Origin: Erodium maritimum
Lineage: Eukaryota > Streptophyta > Magnoliopsida > Geraniales > Geraniaceae
Length of the DNA stretch: 64,000 nucleotides
Direction: 5' to 3'
Assembly (NCBI GenBank): GCA_963921825.1
Contig: OY997589.1
Location: 52,942,546 to 53,006,545, forward strand
A program made the position numbers and the translations under genes. Below are positions 22,051-33,176 of this stretch, piece by piece. The notes under the pieces are model-generated. The model had not been told where the DNA came from and made no database searches. It worked only from the letters and a program-made list of their open reading frames with translations. Each line of letters starts with the position of its first letter. The first letter of the stretch is position 1.

Positions 22051-23101
22051 AGAATAATAACGAATCGACCCTGTCGATTAAATCCCAAGACTCCAAGCCT
22101 TGTCTTGATCCGTAATGTCCTATTCACTTATGAACACATGACCCAAAACCCAATTTTGGTCATGTCCCGAGACAACTCCCTTTTGATCATTCTCTATAAA
22201 TGTGTCAATGAGTTTCATCCTCTGGTGTGACCCTTAGGTTTATGCATGTCAATAGATCAACGTAAAATCTCATTTTAATTGATCCTATTTAAGTGGAAAC
22301 TAACGAGACTTTACTATTTCCTGAAACTGCATAACGAATCGGCCCTGTCGATTCTAACCTTTCCGTCGTCCCTGTCATTATCCTTTTATCTCTGATATCC
22401 TGATTGAGATAAGGCATAGAGCCGTCATCCTTATTATTCTCAATCACTGTTCCTTGATATGTGAGATGACTGAATATATGATACCCGGTATCATGTGCAT
22501 GGCCATGCTATTCTTTCAGTCACTCTCGATCAAGCGGCCGAGAATCGATATCTTTCCCATACCGAAGTATGAGGGATAAATCCCTTAGCCGTCTTTCATG
22601 TCACTCATGCAGTCCGTCCCCAAGCCAATCTTGGCCGTTATGGAAGCCTTGTTACGGACAACGTTAAACTCAGGTCAAACTCAGTTGTTTACTGCATAAC
22701 GATCACAAAGACTCCTCGGTCTAAGGACACATGACAAGCTACGACGATGAATATGTTCATGACTTGATCTATGGCACATATTCATGTCGCGTCGTCCAAT
22801 ATCATGTCCTACATAATATCTATGATCAGACACCGGAATCCCATTCTAATGACTAACAGAACGTAAGCCATAAAGAGCCATCTTTCATACTAGTCGCTTC
22901 TAGTGAAGCTTTGTTAACTAGGGACCCATCGAGTGTGATCTATCTCAATTTATGGTTCTATTTGCATGGTGGACATAGATCAGAGCACACATCGATATAT
23001 TACTCCAACACATAAGTAATATAAAGTCGCTTTAATTTTATTGCTAACGATGATATATACATTTGGACATTTAGGATTGAACTACGAACATTAAGGCTAC
23101 A
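22051..23101 (-). repeat. Inverted Copia LTR fragment
   Basis: The sequence is the reverse complement of the same Copia LTR, ending at its start TGTAGCC at 23101. It overlaps in content with 21342-22050, so together they form an imperfect palindrome with arms of about 0.7 kb or less. Confidence 0.85.
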
Positions 23102-24110
23102 ACACATCAGTAAAGACTCGAACTTGGGGCTGGACCCGTGATCGAGTTAGGATGCGGTGGAGCATGGTGGAGACTTCTTCGCTTAGGGTTTACCGATGCT
23201 GGGTGCGGAGAAGGACGAGGGAATGGATGCCGGATGTTGACTGGGGGACCGGTGACCCAATGCCCCGAAGGGTGACTGCTCTGGCTCCTGCTAGGGATAG
23301 GGTTCGGCGGCGTACCGTCGGGGATTGCTGCGTTATGCACCAGGGTGCAGACCTCGCCCTCCTAAGCTTCGTCAACAACTGATGGCTATGGATGCAGTAT
23401 GCACTGACCGCGACGGAACTCTGGGGGACGCTCAACTACGGCCGTTGACATTGGACCCGCTACCTAATTCTGGATTATCTCGTTGTGGGGGAGCCGGCAT
23501 AACATTGGACCCGTTATCTAATATGGGTCACCGATTCCCAACCGGGATACTAACTTGCTGGCCGCGCTAGGCCTCTCTAAGGGGGTCCTCTACCTCCCCC
23601 CGGGACCTATTGTACAAGGGACAGTCTGGGGTTGGGAAGGGGTTTAAAGGTAGAGGGCGCACCCGGCCAGAAGCGAGACCTGTTGAAGTTCCAACACCCG
23701 GGTTTCAAACGGGTGGGGCGCTGGAGTTACGATGAAGGTTGTGTCTGGCGCGGTGCGGGATGACTTACAACAAGCGGGGAAGAAGCCACGCCGGGAGGGA
23801 TGAGGCATCGCCAGAGCATCGGGGACTGGCCCTCAGAGGGGTCCCCAGACGATGCATTGCCTCCCACCATCACCATTACATTCGATGTCCCTCAGGATCC
23901 CCGGTACCCCGTTCCCCCTACCCGTATTCTGTCATTGCCCAGGGGGAGTCAAGTCAACACCGTTGAGAACAGTTCTACTGTGAAAAGAATAGCGAACATT
24001 CTTTAATGTTCCTGCCCTGTTCTTCGTGGTTAGAGAGTTTCTGATACACTTTATTGTCATTACACAATTTGATTAATGAAAATATGCACCTTTCGCTCAA
24101 AAAAATATAA
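23102..24110 (+). mobile_element. Unclassified GC-rich retrosequence with A-rich 3' end
   Basis: This is GC-rich, coding-like DNA with no long intact frame. It ends in an AT-rich 3' part and the terminal motif CACCTTTCGCTCAAAAAAA, which resembles the 3' end of plant L1-type elements. A short translated motif, DALPPTITITFDVPQDPRY, recurs in the element at 44494-46323 as DALPPLITITVEVPQDLRY, and both end in TTTCGCT plus A's. They therefore look like two copies of one family. I do not recognise the protein. A non-autonomous LINE relative is the best guess. Confidence 0.5.
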
Positions 24111-24804
24111 ATAGCGTTTAAAATAAAAAGGATTTTTTTTATGATAAACTGGATTTTTTGATAATAAATAATTAAAAAAGTCATTTAAAAAATAAAAACT
24201 TTTTATTATTTGTAAACAAAACTGTTTTTAAAATAAAAATAATTTTTACGGATAAAAAATGAGTTTTTAAAAATAAAATTGATTTTTAATAACAAAATGA
24301 TTTTTTAATAATAATAATTTTTAATAATAAACTGTTTTTTAAAACAAAAACAGAAAATTTTAAAAATGCAACTGATTTTTAATAATAAAAACGAATTTAT
24401 AAAAATATAATTAATTTTTTAATAATAAAACTGATTTTTTTTTATTATAAAAAATGGTTTTGAATAATAAAATTGATTTATTTAATAACAAAATTGATTT
24501 ATTGAATAATAAAACTTATTTTTCAAAATAAAAACTCAAATTTGAAAAACAAAACTTATTTTTTAATAATAAAACTGATTTTTTAATGATAAATTATTTT
24601 ATACACTAAATAAAAATTAAAAAGAAATTTTTGCAAACCATTGGTAAGGTTTTAAAATTTAATGGTATGTGAAGGGTATTTTTTTTTTTTTTACTTTTTT
24701 TAGATGGAAACTTAACACTGTACATTAGAGTAAAAATTTCTGATTGTTAAATTATCTTTTTAGCGAATATTTTAGTTAAACTATTTTATGTGTTACAAGT
24801 GTTA
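24111..24804. repeat. AT-rich degenerate array
   Basis: About 500 bp consist almost only of A and T runs with the recurrent motif AATAATAAAACTGATTTTTT, spaced irregularly by about 20-40 bp. It directly follows the A-rich tail of the preceding retrosequence. From about 24660 to 24804 it grades into ordinary AT-rich sequence with nothing recognisable. Confidence 0.6.
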
Positions 24805-25975
24805 TTTTTTTTTTTTTGAAACGAGTATAGAGGTATTGTATTATTGTAGAACAACAACTTTACAGGGTAGGATATAACAGTCCATGATTCCAAATATTTG
24901 TCCCGATCGACCTTAGCCTATCAGGCGCTAATGGATCCATAAAAATAGTCTGCTTTGAGTTGCAGATCCGAACTTAGGAGTTTCTCTTACCGACATTTCA
25001 AAAAAAAACTAGAATAAAAAATCCTAAACCTAGATAACCAACAGTTTATTCGACCTAAAACAAAATAACAACAAGAAATTAATGCCTTGAGTGCGGATTC
25101 CTCAAGACTTCCCGACAGTGGTAGCCCCGGGTCTATGGATATAGGTCCCAAGGAGACCGTCCCACCCCGGCCGAGGTTTATCATTCTCCCTGCGGGGAGC
25201 CATGCGCCCCCGTTTGCATCTTTTTGTCCTGTTCCATCGGATACCCCTGTCCCGTTTCCCATTCTGGCCTTCCGGGGTCGAAGACCGATTCCGGGCTTGT
25301 ACGTCAATAGACCTCGAAGCTTCGCCGGAATGCACTCCTGAGTATAACGTCGTGCTGGAGCCCATCATGAGGCAACATCTGTTCCTGTGATCGCGATCCG
25401 AGGTATCCCTCCTCAGCCGGAACGAGCATTGCCGGTACAGTGGAGTCTTCCATCTGAACGATCACCGTCACTGTCTTGGACCTCGGAGGCCTCGATCCTC
25501 GTCGCTCCTCGTCGCTTGCCCAGCGACGACGAAGCAATGGGAACCCTAACAGGGTTCCAGTGGCCGACATGGATCAGAAAGGGTGTCGGAGGGGGCCCTG
25601 CAAAACTTGGTGCGTACGCCACTGCGTTTGGCCGTTGGCCGGCCCGTCCCGGTTGAGAGACAGAACCCAACGGATTGTGGGGAAGAGCACGGTAGGGTTT
25701 GATCATATGCCAAGCCGGCACTGAGCAGCAATGCCAGCGCGGATGATTGGAGCTGGGGCGGTTGTATCGCGTCGAACGGAGGGGCGCGAGTTGTTGTAGG
25801 CGGCCATGCATAATCCAAGGGCGGCGTTGATGTGCTTCAGACGGGGGGCGAGTGGGTATAAACCCTAGGGATGATTGGGCTGCATAACGGAACAGGAAGG
25901 GAGGTCAGGGACGGTATTGGGGCTGCCGACGACGTTGACAAACACGTCTGGTGAGGTTGAATATTCGCATTTCTT
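24805..25975 (-). mobile_element. Unclassified retrosequence with poly-A tail
   Basis: A 13-T run at 24805-24817 (a poly-A tail on the minus strand) follows a T-rich 3' part, preceded upstream by GC-rich, coding-like DNA to about 25950. Translations are rich in Pro, Arg and Ser without recognisable domains. The layout, GC-rich body then AT-rich 3' part then poly-A, resembles 23102-24110, but I see no clear sequence match. The 5' boundary is approximate and no target duplication was identified. It could be a LINE 5'-region derivative or a processed copy of a host transcript. Confidence 0.4.
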
Positions 25976-26011
25976 AAAAAAAAATCATTAGAAAACAGGG
26001 TGTCCAATTAA

Positions 26012-27782
26012 TGTCGTGGGACATGAAGTCACCACCCTCCGATCCACAATACTCGTTGTGTCATGTCGGATTTTCCCTCGGTCCAGAAGAGACGCATGAC
26101 GTCACAAATACGTATAACGTCGAGAATATCGGTAACAACCCCTGAGGGCGCTTATCGTCGGGATTCTCGGAAACGTCTCCAAGGGACCATATGTCATAGG
26201 GAACCAAGGTATTGCTCCCGCAAGGCGCATACACTTGGGTGAATCAACCAGTAACCATCCCCTGCCGCGTAAACCATCCAATTGCCCCAAGTATTGAAAG
26301 CGAGTTACACTAGTTATTCACATCCTGCACATGCATAATAGACACGTCCGGTTATTAATAATTCGAAGACGGATATTCTAGTTATTCGCATCCTATATGC
26401 AATTCTAGGACCTTTCCAATTTTATTAACCTAATAGGCATACTAGTATTGAAATACACAAGGAGTTAGTGCGTTCCTTACCTGGTGGTCTTCCTCTAATA
26501 ATACTCTGCTGTAAAGTTCGATTAGCCTCTCCTCCGTTCTTCACATGGGTTCCGGAGTGGTCTTCGTCCCTCGAGCTCGATTCCAAGGTCTTGGAACACA
26601 ATTAAACTCTAATTAAAGGCTAACCAAAAAGCAAGCAAGGTCCCCAAAACATCCCCAAAAGTCCAGTTCATAACAAAGATCTAATTTGATGAAAAACACC
26701 CCAAAAGAACCCAAAACTAATCTACCACGGAATGGGTCACGGAACCGTGACACCACCCATCACGGATGACATCACGGAACCGTGACGTGTACCATCACGG
26801 ACTCCTTCACGGAGCCGTGACGCCTCCCGTCACGGTATCTGTAACGGATCCGTGGCAGGTCTGGGCAGACTCGCCCTTCTTCAACCTCCAACTCCTTTTT
26901 CCCGAAAATCAACACCCAAACTCCATTTTCAGTCAACCAAAATTCCCAAAATAGGTAAATAACTTCAAAGCTCCTCTACACATGGTAGGAATCATCAAAA
27001 CCTCAACAATCCAAACTAATTTCAACTCCAAAAATCCATAAAAACCAAGGATTTCAATTACAAACCAACCAATACTTCTCAACAACAACATCTATCACTA
27101 ATCAAATCAAAACCCAACAACTTCTAGCAAAACAACGAAAACCCAAGGAATGAAAGTGATTGGAATGGAGAGTTAAGAACATACATACCTCTAGGAAGAT
27201 GAGATGATGAAGGTGAGAGGGTTTTGGAGAAGGGATGATGAACAACTTGGATCAAAGAGGCACCTTTATCTTCTTCTTCTTCTTCAAGGCTCCCTTGTTC
27301 TTCCTCTCCTTCTTTTCTCTCTATATGGTCGGCTAACACTAGCACAAATGATTAATTTGTTGCTCCAATTTCTTTAATAGACCTAATTGGAAAAGGACCA
27401 AAAGCCCCTTTAGATACTTTCCCACTTAAAGGCCATTAGGAGGGTATAATGGTCCAAGACGACCCCTTTTCCTCCCTTCCAATATTTTATGGACATGTGT
27501 CCAAGTAGGGTCCATTAGTCTCCAAATTAAATTGCAGCACTTTAATTAATTATGCTTTAGTCGATAAAAAGTCCAATTTTGACCAAAGTTGACTTTTTCC
27601 AATATTATGCTCAAACGAAAGGAAATGGCCCAATTAAGCCAACCGTGATGACGGCTAAGCTTTTCTGGCCCCAGAAAAGCCCCGAGTGACTTCCGGAGTC
27701 TTCGGTTGACTTTTCCGGCCGAATGTCAAACTTGTCAAGAAATCACCGGTCCGACCGGGATCGACCGGGAGCGGTTCTTACA
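26012..27782 (-). repeat. 3' LTR of the Tekay-type element
   Basis: The start TGTAAGAACCGCTCCCGGTC abuts the polypurine tract at 27783. The other end is placed at 26012, where the plus strand reads TGTCGTGGGAC. This boundary is uncertain because no second LTR is available for comparison. Confidence 0.65.
26737..26853. repeat. 35-bp array of CACGGA/CCGTGA palindromes
   Basis: The palindrome TCACGGAACCGTGA starts at 26737 and 26772. TCACGGAGCCGTGA starts at 26807 and ACGGATCCGT at 26844. The spacing is 35, 35 and about 37 bp. The array sits in the LTR of the Tekay-type element. Clusters of short palindromes can be protein-binding or hairpin sites; the function here is unknown. Confidence 0.8.
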
Positions 27783-27797
27783 ATCTACCCCCCTTAA
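27783..27797 (-). other. Polypurine tract of the Tekay-type element
   Basis: The minus strand reads TTTAAGGGGGGTAGAT next to the 3' LTR start, the same tract as in the other two Gypsy elements. Confidence 0.85.
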
Positions 27798-27833
27798 AAA
27801 AATTTCTTCCTCGAAATTAAAAACAAAAGTACC

Positions 27834-30800
27834 TCAAAGGTCGAACAGGTGGGGGTACTTCTCCCGGATCTCGTCCTCTCGCTCCCAGGTCGAGTCTGCT
27901 CCCTGGTGCTTCCATTGCACTCGTACCAAGGGGATAGTAGTCTTCTGCAAGACCTTCTCTCTCGTATCCACAATCCTGGCGGGCTGCTCCTCATAAGAGA
28001 CATCATCGGCTACCTCGATGTTCGCCCACTCGATAACATGAGAGGGATCCGCTGTGTACTTCCGCAATTGGGACACATGGAAAACGTTATGCACGTTCCC
28101 AAGTGGCGGTGGCAATGCTAACCGATAAGCTACGGCTCCAACTCTATCTAAGATCTCAAATGGTCCAATGAATCGTGGTGACAGCTTGCCTCCACCGCGG
28201 TTGAACCGCAGTAGGCCCTTCTTCGGGCTCACCCTCAGAAATACATGGTCTCCGACCGAGAACTCAAGCGGTCTGCGACGTCTGTCTAGATAGCGACTCT
28301 GTGCGGTCTTCAGCCGCTCTCGAATCAATGCGACCTTTTCGGTCGTCTCTCTGAAAATATCTGGCCCAAGTAAGCTCCGGTCCCCTACCTCAGCCCAACA
28401 CACAGGCGATCTACACGGTCTGCCGTACAAAGCCTCAAAGGGTGCCATCCCAATGCTGGATTGATAAATGTTATTATAAGCGAACTCCGCTAACGGTAGG
28501 TGATCCTCCCATGATCCCCGAAAGTCCAGTACACAGGCTCGAAGCATGTCCTCCAGAATCTGTATAGTGCGCTCTGACTGTCCATCTGTCTGTGGGTGAT
28601 AAGCTGTACTAAGCAACACCTCAGTCCCCAACGCCTTCTGCAGGCTCTCCCAAAATCTGGATGTGAAGCGAGGATCCCTATCAGATACAACTGACACTAG
28701 TACCCCATGAAGGCGAATAATCTCCTTAACGTATAACCGGCTCAACACATCAACAGTGTCGGTCATCCGCATGGCTAAAAAGTGTGCCGACTTGGTCAGT
28801 CGGTCGACTACTACCCAAATAGCATCGTGCCCTTTAGGCGACCTCGGAAATCCACATACAAAATTCATGGTGACGTGCTCCCACTTCCACTCATATATCC
28901 GTAAAGGCTGTAGTAAACCGGCGGGACGCTGATGCTCGGCCTTCACCTGCTGACAGGTGAGGCACCTCAAAACAAAATTTGCAACTGCCCTGCGCATCCC
29001 GCTCCACCAGAACTGTCGTCGGATGTCTCTATACATCTTGGTGCCACCTGGGTGCACAGCAAGACGGGAGTGATGACACTCTCTTAACACAGTGTCCCTA
29101 TAACTTCGTGGTACAAACAACCGTCCTCTATAACGGAGACTCTGATCAGCACTCAACTCCCAAGCCTCGATCTCAACACCGTCTACCAGTCTCTCACGAA
29201 TCCCTACCGTCTCGGCATCCTCAGCCTGTGCCTCCAGCACCCGAGCAACCAACGTGGGCTGAGCCACTAATGCACACAAAGCCATACCATTTGTGACCTC
29301 CTCTAGCTCAAGTCTGAAGGAGCTCAACTCCTCTAGCATGTCCCACTCTCGGACAGCCATGCTGGCAACGCAATGAGTCGACTTCCTACTCAGGGCATCG
29401 GTGACGACATTCGCCTTGCCCGGATAATAGAGCAGCTCGAAGTCGTACTCCTCAAGTAACTCCATCCATCGCCTTTGGCGCATGTTCAGGTCGCGCTGGG
29501 AGAAAATATACTTGAGGTTCTTGTGATCCGAAAACACCCTGAAACGCTCATCGTACAGATAGTGTCTCCAGCTCTTCAGAGCAAATACCATTGCTGCAAG
29601 CTCTAGATCGTGGGTCGGGTAGTTGCGCTCATGCACCTTCAACTGTCTCGAGCCATAAGCAACTACCTTGCCGGATTGCATCAACACACAACCCAGTCCC
29701 TCGCCTGAGGCATCACAGTACACATCATACCCTACTCCTCGCTCCGGGACAATCAACACTGGAGCGGTAGTCAATCGAGCCTTTAGCTCGGCAGAGAAGT
29801 GCTCACACTCAACAGTCCATAGAAACTCTACTCCCTTGCGGGTCAGCGCTGTCATAGGCGCGGCTAGAGGCGAAAAGTCCTGAAAAAAGCGTCGATAATA
29901 TCCTGCAAATCCCAGAAATCTACGGATCTCAAACACATTCTTGGGCCTTGCCCACTTTGAAACTGCATCGACCTTCGCCGGGTCGACTAGGATACCATCT
30001 CGGGACACTACATGTCTGAGGAATTTCACCTCTGCGAGCCAGAACTCGCACTTTTCCAGGTTCCCGTACAGCTGGTGAGTACGTAACAAGGTCAATACGA
30101 TCCTCAAGTGCTCCTCATGTGCCTCCTCACTAGGCGAATAAATCAAGATGTCGTCAACAAATACTACGACAAACTGGTCCAGGTACGGTCTGAAAATGCC
30201 ATTCATCAAATCCAAGAAGGCTGCTGGCGCGTTCGTCAATCCGAACGGCATCACTAGAAACTCAAAGTGTCTGTACCGTGTCCGGAATGCGGTCTTCTCC
30301 ACATCCTCCTTTCGGACCCTCAACTGGTAGTAACCTGATCTCAGATCAATCTTGGAGAAGCAAGTCGCTCCCCTCAGTTGATCGAACAGATCATCGATCC
30401 TTGGCATCGGATAGCGGTTCTTCACCGTAACCCGATTCAACTTCCGGTAATCGATGCACATCCTCAATGCTCCACCCTTCTTCTTCACGAAGAGGGCGGG
30501 TGCTCCCCACGGAGAAACACTCGGGCGGACAAAACCCTTCTCCTGCAGCTCTTTGAGTTGTCGCTTCAACTCGACTAACTCAGTTGGTGCAAACCGATAT
30601 GGTGTCATCGAGATCGGCGCTGTACCTGGGATCAAGTCGATCCGAAACTCTATCTCGCGCGGTGGCGGTAAGCCTGATAGCTCTTCCGGGAACACATCCG
30701 GGAACTCACACACTACTCTCGGTAGGTCTCTACTACCCTGCACGATCTCTTTCTCAACTCCCGTAGTTAAGGCGGACAAAAGGACTCCGCTCTTGCTACC

Positions 30801-31265
30801 CAAAACACAAGTAATGACTCGGTCGCCCGACCTCACAGTCACCTGACGTTGATAGAAATCGATCGTCGCTCGACATCTCGTGAGCCATTCCATACCCAAA
30901 ATCACATCAAAAGCAGTCATATCTAGGACGAGTAGGTCACCAATAAAGGGGCAATCCGCAACCCTAATCGCGCAAGCCCGACAAACGGTCCTCAACACTA
31001 CCTCTCCCGTAACAGGGGTATCCAAACAAAGGGGTCGACTCAACGTCTCCACCCGCAAATCCAAAGAAATAGCAAAAGAAGAATAGATGAGGGAATGGGA
31101 AGCTCCCGTGTCAAATAGAAAAGATGCCCACGAATTATACAGTAAACACGTACCCTGAGTGGCCTCATGGCCGGCGTATGGTCCCTCAACTCTGGCATCA
31201 GTAACTGCATAGACTCGGCCCTGTTGTGCTGGGGGTCCTCCTCTCGGTGGTGGTGGAAGTGCCAC
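27834..31265 (-). CDS. Gypsy pol polyprotein (protease, RT, RNase H, integrase, chromodomain)
   Basis: This uninterrupted frame is 1143 codons from its first Met, although the reading frame continues upstream towards gag. Domains in order: aspartic protease with LFDTGASHS (about residues 50-57); reverse transcriptase (about 205-420) with the catalytic FVDD at 369-372; RNase H (about 510-625, YCDASGEG); integrase zinc finger (His 732/738, Cys 768/771) and integrase core with Asp 821, Asp 862 and Glu 898; and a chromodomain-like tail (about 1085-1143, [17 protein letters not shown]). This order and tail are typical of chromoviruses, whose chromodomain is known to direct insertion to heterochromatin. 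The catalytic residues checked are present and the frame looks whole. Confidence 0.92.
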   Translation of the reverse strand: MALPPPPRGGPPAQQGRVYAVTDARVEGPYAGHEATQGTCLLYNSWASFLFDTGASHSLIYSSFAISLDLRVETLSRPLCLDTPVTGEVVLRTVCRACAIRVADCPFIGDLLVLDMTAFDVILGMEWLTRCRATIDFYQRQVTVRSGDRVITCVLGSKSGVLLSALTTGVEKEIVQGSRDLPRVVCEFPDVFPEELSGLPPPREIEFRIDLIPGTAPISMTPYRFAPTELVELKRQLKELQEKGFVRPSVSPWGAPALFVKKKGGALRMCIDYRKLNRVTVKNRYPMPRIDDLFDQLRGATCFSKIDLRSGYYQLRVRKEDVEKTAFRTRYRHFEFLVMPFGLTNAPAAFLDLMNGIFRPYLDQFVVVFVDDILIYSPSEEAHEEHLRIVLTLLRTHQLYGNLEKCEFWLAEVKFLRHVVSRDGILVDPAKVDAVSKWARPKNVFEIRRFLGFAGYYRRFFQDFSPLAAPMTALTRKGVEFLWTVECEHFSAELKARLTTAPVLIVPERGVGYDVYCDASGEGLGCVLMQSGKVVAYGSRQLKVHERNYPTHDLELAAMVFALKSWRHYLYDERFRVFSDHKNLKYIFSQRDLNMRQRRWMELLEEYDFELLYYPGKANVVTDALSRKSTHCVASMAVREWDMLEELSSFRLELEEVTNGMALCALVAQPTLVARVLEAQAEDAETVGIRERLVDGVEIEAWELSADQSLRYRGRLFVPRSYRDTVLRECHHSRLAVHPGGTKMYRDIRRQFWWSGMRRAVANFVLRCLTCQQVKAEHQRPAGLLQPLRIYEWKWEHVTMNFVCGFPRSPKGHDAIWVVVDRLTKSAHFLAMRMTDTVDVLSRLYVKEIIRLHGVLVSVVSDRDPRFTSRFWESLQKALGTEVLLSTAYHPQTDGQSERTIQILEDMLRACVLDFRGSWEDHLPLAEFAYNNIYQSSIGMAPFEALYGRPCRSPVCWAEVGDRSLLGPDIFRETTEKVALIRERLKTAQSRYLDRRRRPLEFSVGDHVFLRVSPKKGLLRFNRGGGKLSPRFIGPFEILDRVGAVAYRLALPPPLGNVHNVFHVSQLRKYTADPSHVIEWANIEVADDVSYEEQPARIVDTREKVLQKTTIPLVRVQWKHQGADSTWEREDEIREKYPHLFDL

Positions 31266-32396
31266 CTGCTGTACAGCCCTCGGCTGGTGTCTCTGAACTG
31301 CTGCTCCCGCCGCCTGACGCGGAGCTCTCTGATGTTGTGCCTGACGTGGTCGGCCAGGGGGTGCCTGACGAGCCTGGGCCTGCTGAGGTCTCGGCGCGGG
31401 CGCTCCTCTAACTCGATCAGGACAAGAATAGACAAGGTGTCCCTGTCGGCCACACCGGTAGCATGCCCTCTCATCAACCCGCTGTCTATCTCCAACCCTC
31501 TGTGGATAATCAATCTGTCGCTCTGCAGGTCCGCTGCCCCTCGGACATTCTCGGGCTAGGTGGCCCTACTGCCCACACAGATGACATAGCAGTGCCACCG
31601 GGGCATGTCCAACTCAAGCTACAGCCCCTACCCAGCGCATACCTCCAGACTGAAACTGAGGCTTAAAGGATCCAGAAACTCTCTGTTTGCGCTGCTCGCG
31701 CCTCTCGGACTGTCGCAGGAAGCCACTCGGCCTCAGCCTGATCTCCCGCACTCTGACGGTCTCCCTGAAGTGCCTCTATATGGCTAAAGCCTGATCCAGG
31801 AGTGTGGAATACACATCGGTCCTGAAGGCGATGACCCTGTCAGCAATCGACGGGATGAGCCCGTTCTCGAATCGCCTGCAGCGACTCTCCTCAGTCTGCA
31901 CCAACTCCGGTGTGAAACGGGCCAAGTAAATAAATCTCACTGCATACTTATATACGCTCAGTCCTCTCTGACGCAGTTCCAGGAACTGGTGGCGTCTGTC
32001 ATCTCGAATGGATCGGGGAAAGTACTGCTCCAGGAACAGCCTGCTAAATAACTGATAGTCGTCCCCAACACTAGTCAGTGCCGACTGCCACCAAAAATAT
32101 GCCTCTCCCTTGAGCTGAAAAGTAGCGAAGGATACTCTCAAATGTCTCTCAGATACCCCAGAGGTATCGAGGTTGCGGGTAACCCGCTCCAACCATCCTG
32201 AGGCTACCTCGGGGTCTGCTCCCCCTGGGTAGACCGGCGTGCCAAGTCTACAAAAATCCCTAAGGGCCTGGGGCGTGGAACTGTCAAGCTGGCCTGGCCT
32301 CTCACTAGCGACTGCTCCGACAGTAGGCACGGGCTCTGGTGCCGGTGCTGCAGTCCCTTGTTGCGCGCTCATGGCTGCCAACACTGCACGAACCAC
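31266..32396 (-). pseudogene. Gypsy gag of the Tekay-type element
   Basis: A minus-strand frame from 32396 encodes a Retrotrans_gag capsid core (WLERVTRNLDTSGVSE, FLEQYFPRSIRDD, FTPELVQTEESRCRRFENG). Downstream, a canonical CCHC zinc knuckle ([15 protein letters not shown], near 31440) lies in the frame that leads into pol. The two parts do not read through in one frame, so gag is broken in about one or two places. The nearest relative in the window is the gag at 2562-4091. Confidence 0.85.
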
Positions 32397-33176
32397 CTCC
32401 TCTAGAGGGGTCGTCTGAGTCGGCTCAGCGACTGGAGAAGTCCTAGGTGGTAACTCTGATGGTCCACCCTCAAAACTCTGGTGCTCTGTAAAACAACACC
32501 CTGGGCGTCTGCTGCCCTTGCCTGCTCAGAGGCAGGTGTCTGACTCGGGTCCCCAGCTGGGCGGCTCCTGGTACCCCTCGGAACGTACATACGAGGCATG
32601 TCGTCTATCCGCCTGCACGGATAACACACATGTTCAGTTTCCATTTTAGAACAAACGGTTCGATCAAACACAAGGACGTTCACGCGCGTCCACCAAGGGT
32701 CGTACAAGACCAACATCACTTAGGCTCAATAGATATATAAAATATTTTATATATAGGCAGACAAGGCCACATCTCAATGCATCTCACAACAGCAAATAGC
32801 GGTTCAATCAGTCAATCAACTCCCACAGGAGGATTCAATCAAATCAATCAACTCTCACAGGAGGAATAATCTCAAGTAATTCACCCAAGGCACAAGGCAA
32901 CAGGCATACCCCTCAATCGGGTATCTTCCCAATACGTGGGGTCTAGCATCGTAACACGATCAATTTCATCAAAACTTAGCATCTCTTTCCTTTCCACAGG
33001 TTCTCAACACTTTAACTTTTATTCAACCTTCATGTCGATCTCGCGTCGTTACAGCCTGATTCAGGAGTCCTCGAATCTTGTTGTAAAAACTTGACATCCA
33101 ACCATCACGCTCGACTACAGTGGCGCTCCTGAGTCAACTCGTGATGGTGCAAATATTTCAGTTCAACAGAAATTTC
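32397..33176 (-). other. Leader of the Tekay-type element
   Basis: This is the untranslated region upstream of gag, ending where the Copia LTR begins. It contains a perfect 22-bp A/T palindrome at 32733-32754. A stretch near 33045-33150 (CAGGAGTCC, GCGCTCCTGAGTCAACTCG) matches the leaders at about 4990-5090 and 51680-51770. No gene is supported. Confidence 0.75.

Larger units (their letters stand above)
26012..33176 (-). mobile_element. Tekay-type Gypsy chromovirus, pol frame whole, 5' end cut off
   Basis: In element orientation it has leader, gag, pol, polypurine tract and 3' LTR (27782 down to about 26012). The 5' LTR is absent because a Copia LTR starts at 33177 inside the leader. The pol frame of 1143 codons is uninterrupted and ends in a chromodomain-like tail, which points to the Tekay/Del chromovirus clade. 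Gag is broken in about one or two places. With only one LTR the age cannot be judged from LTR divergence, but the open pol frame suggests it is young compared with its neighbours. Confidence 0.85.

Noticed and set aside
23107-23570. Host genes in the GC-rich block
   Set aside because: Frames are short on both strands with no domain, no splice sites I trust, and a LINE-like 3' end downstream.
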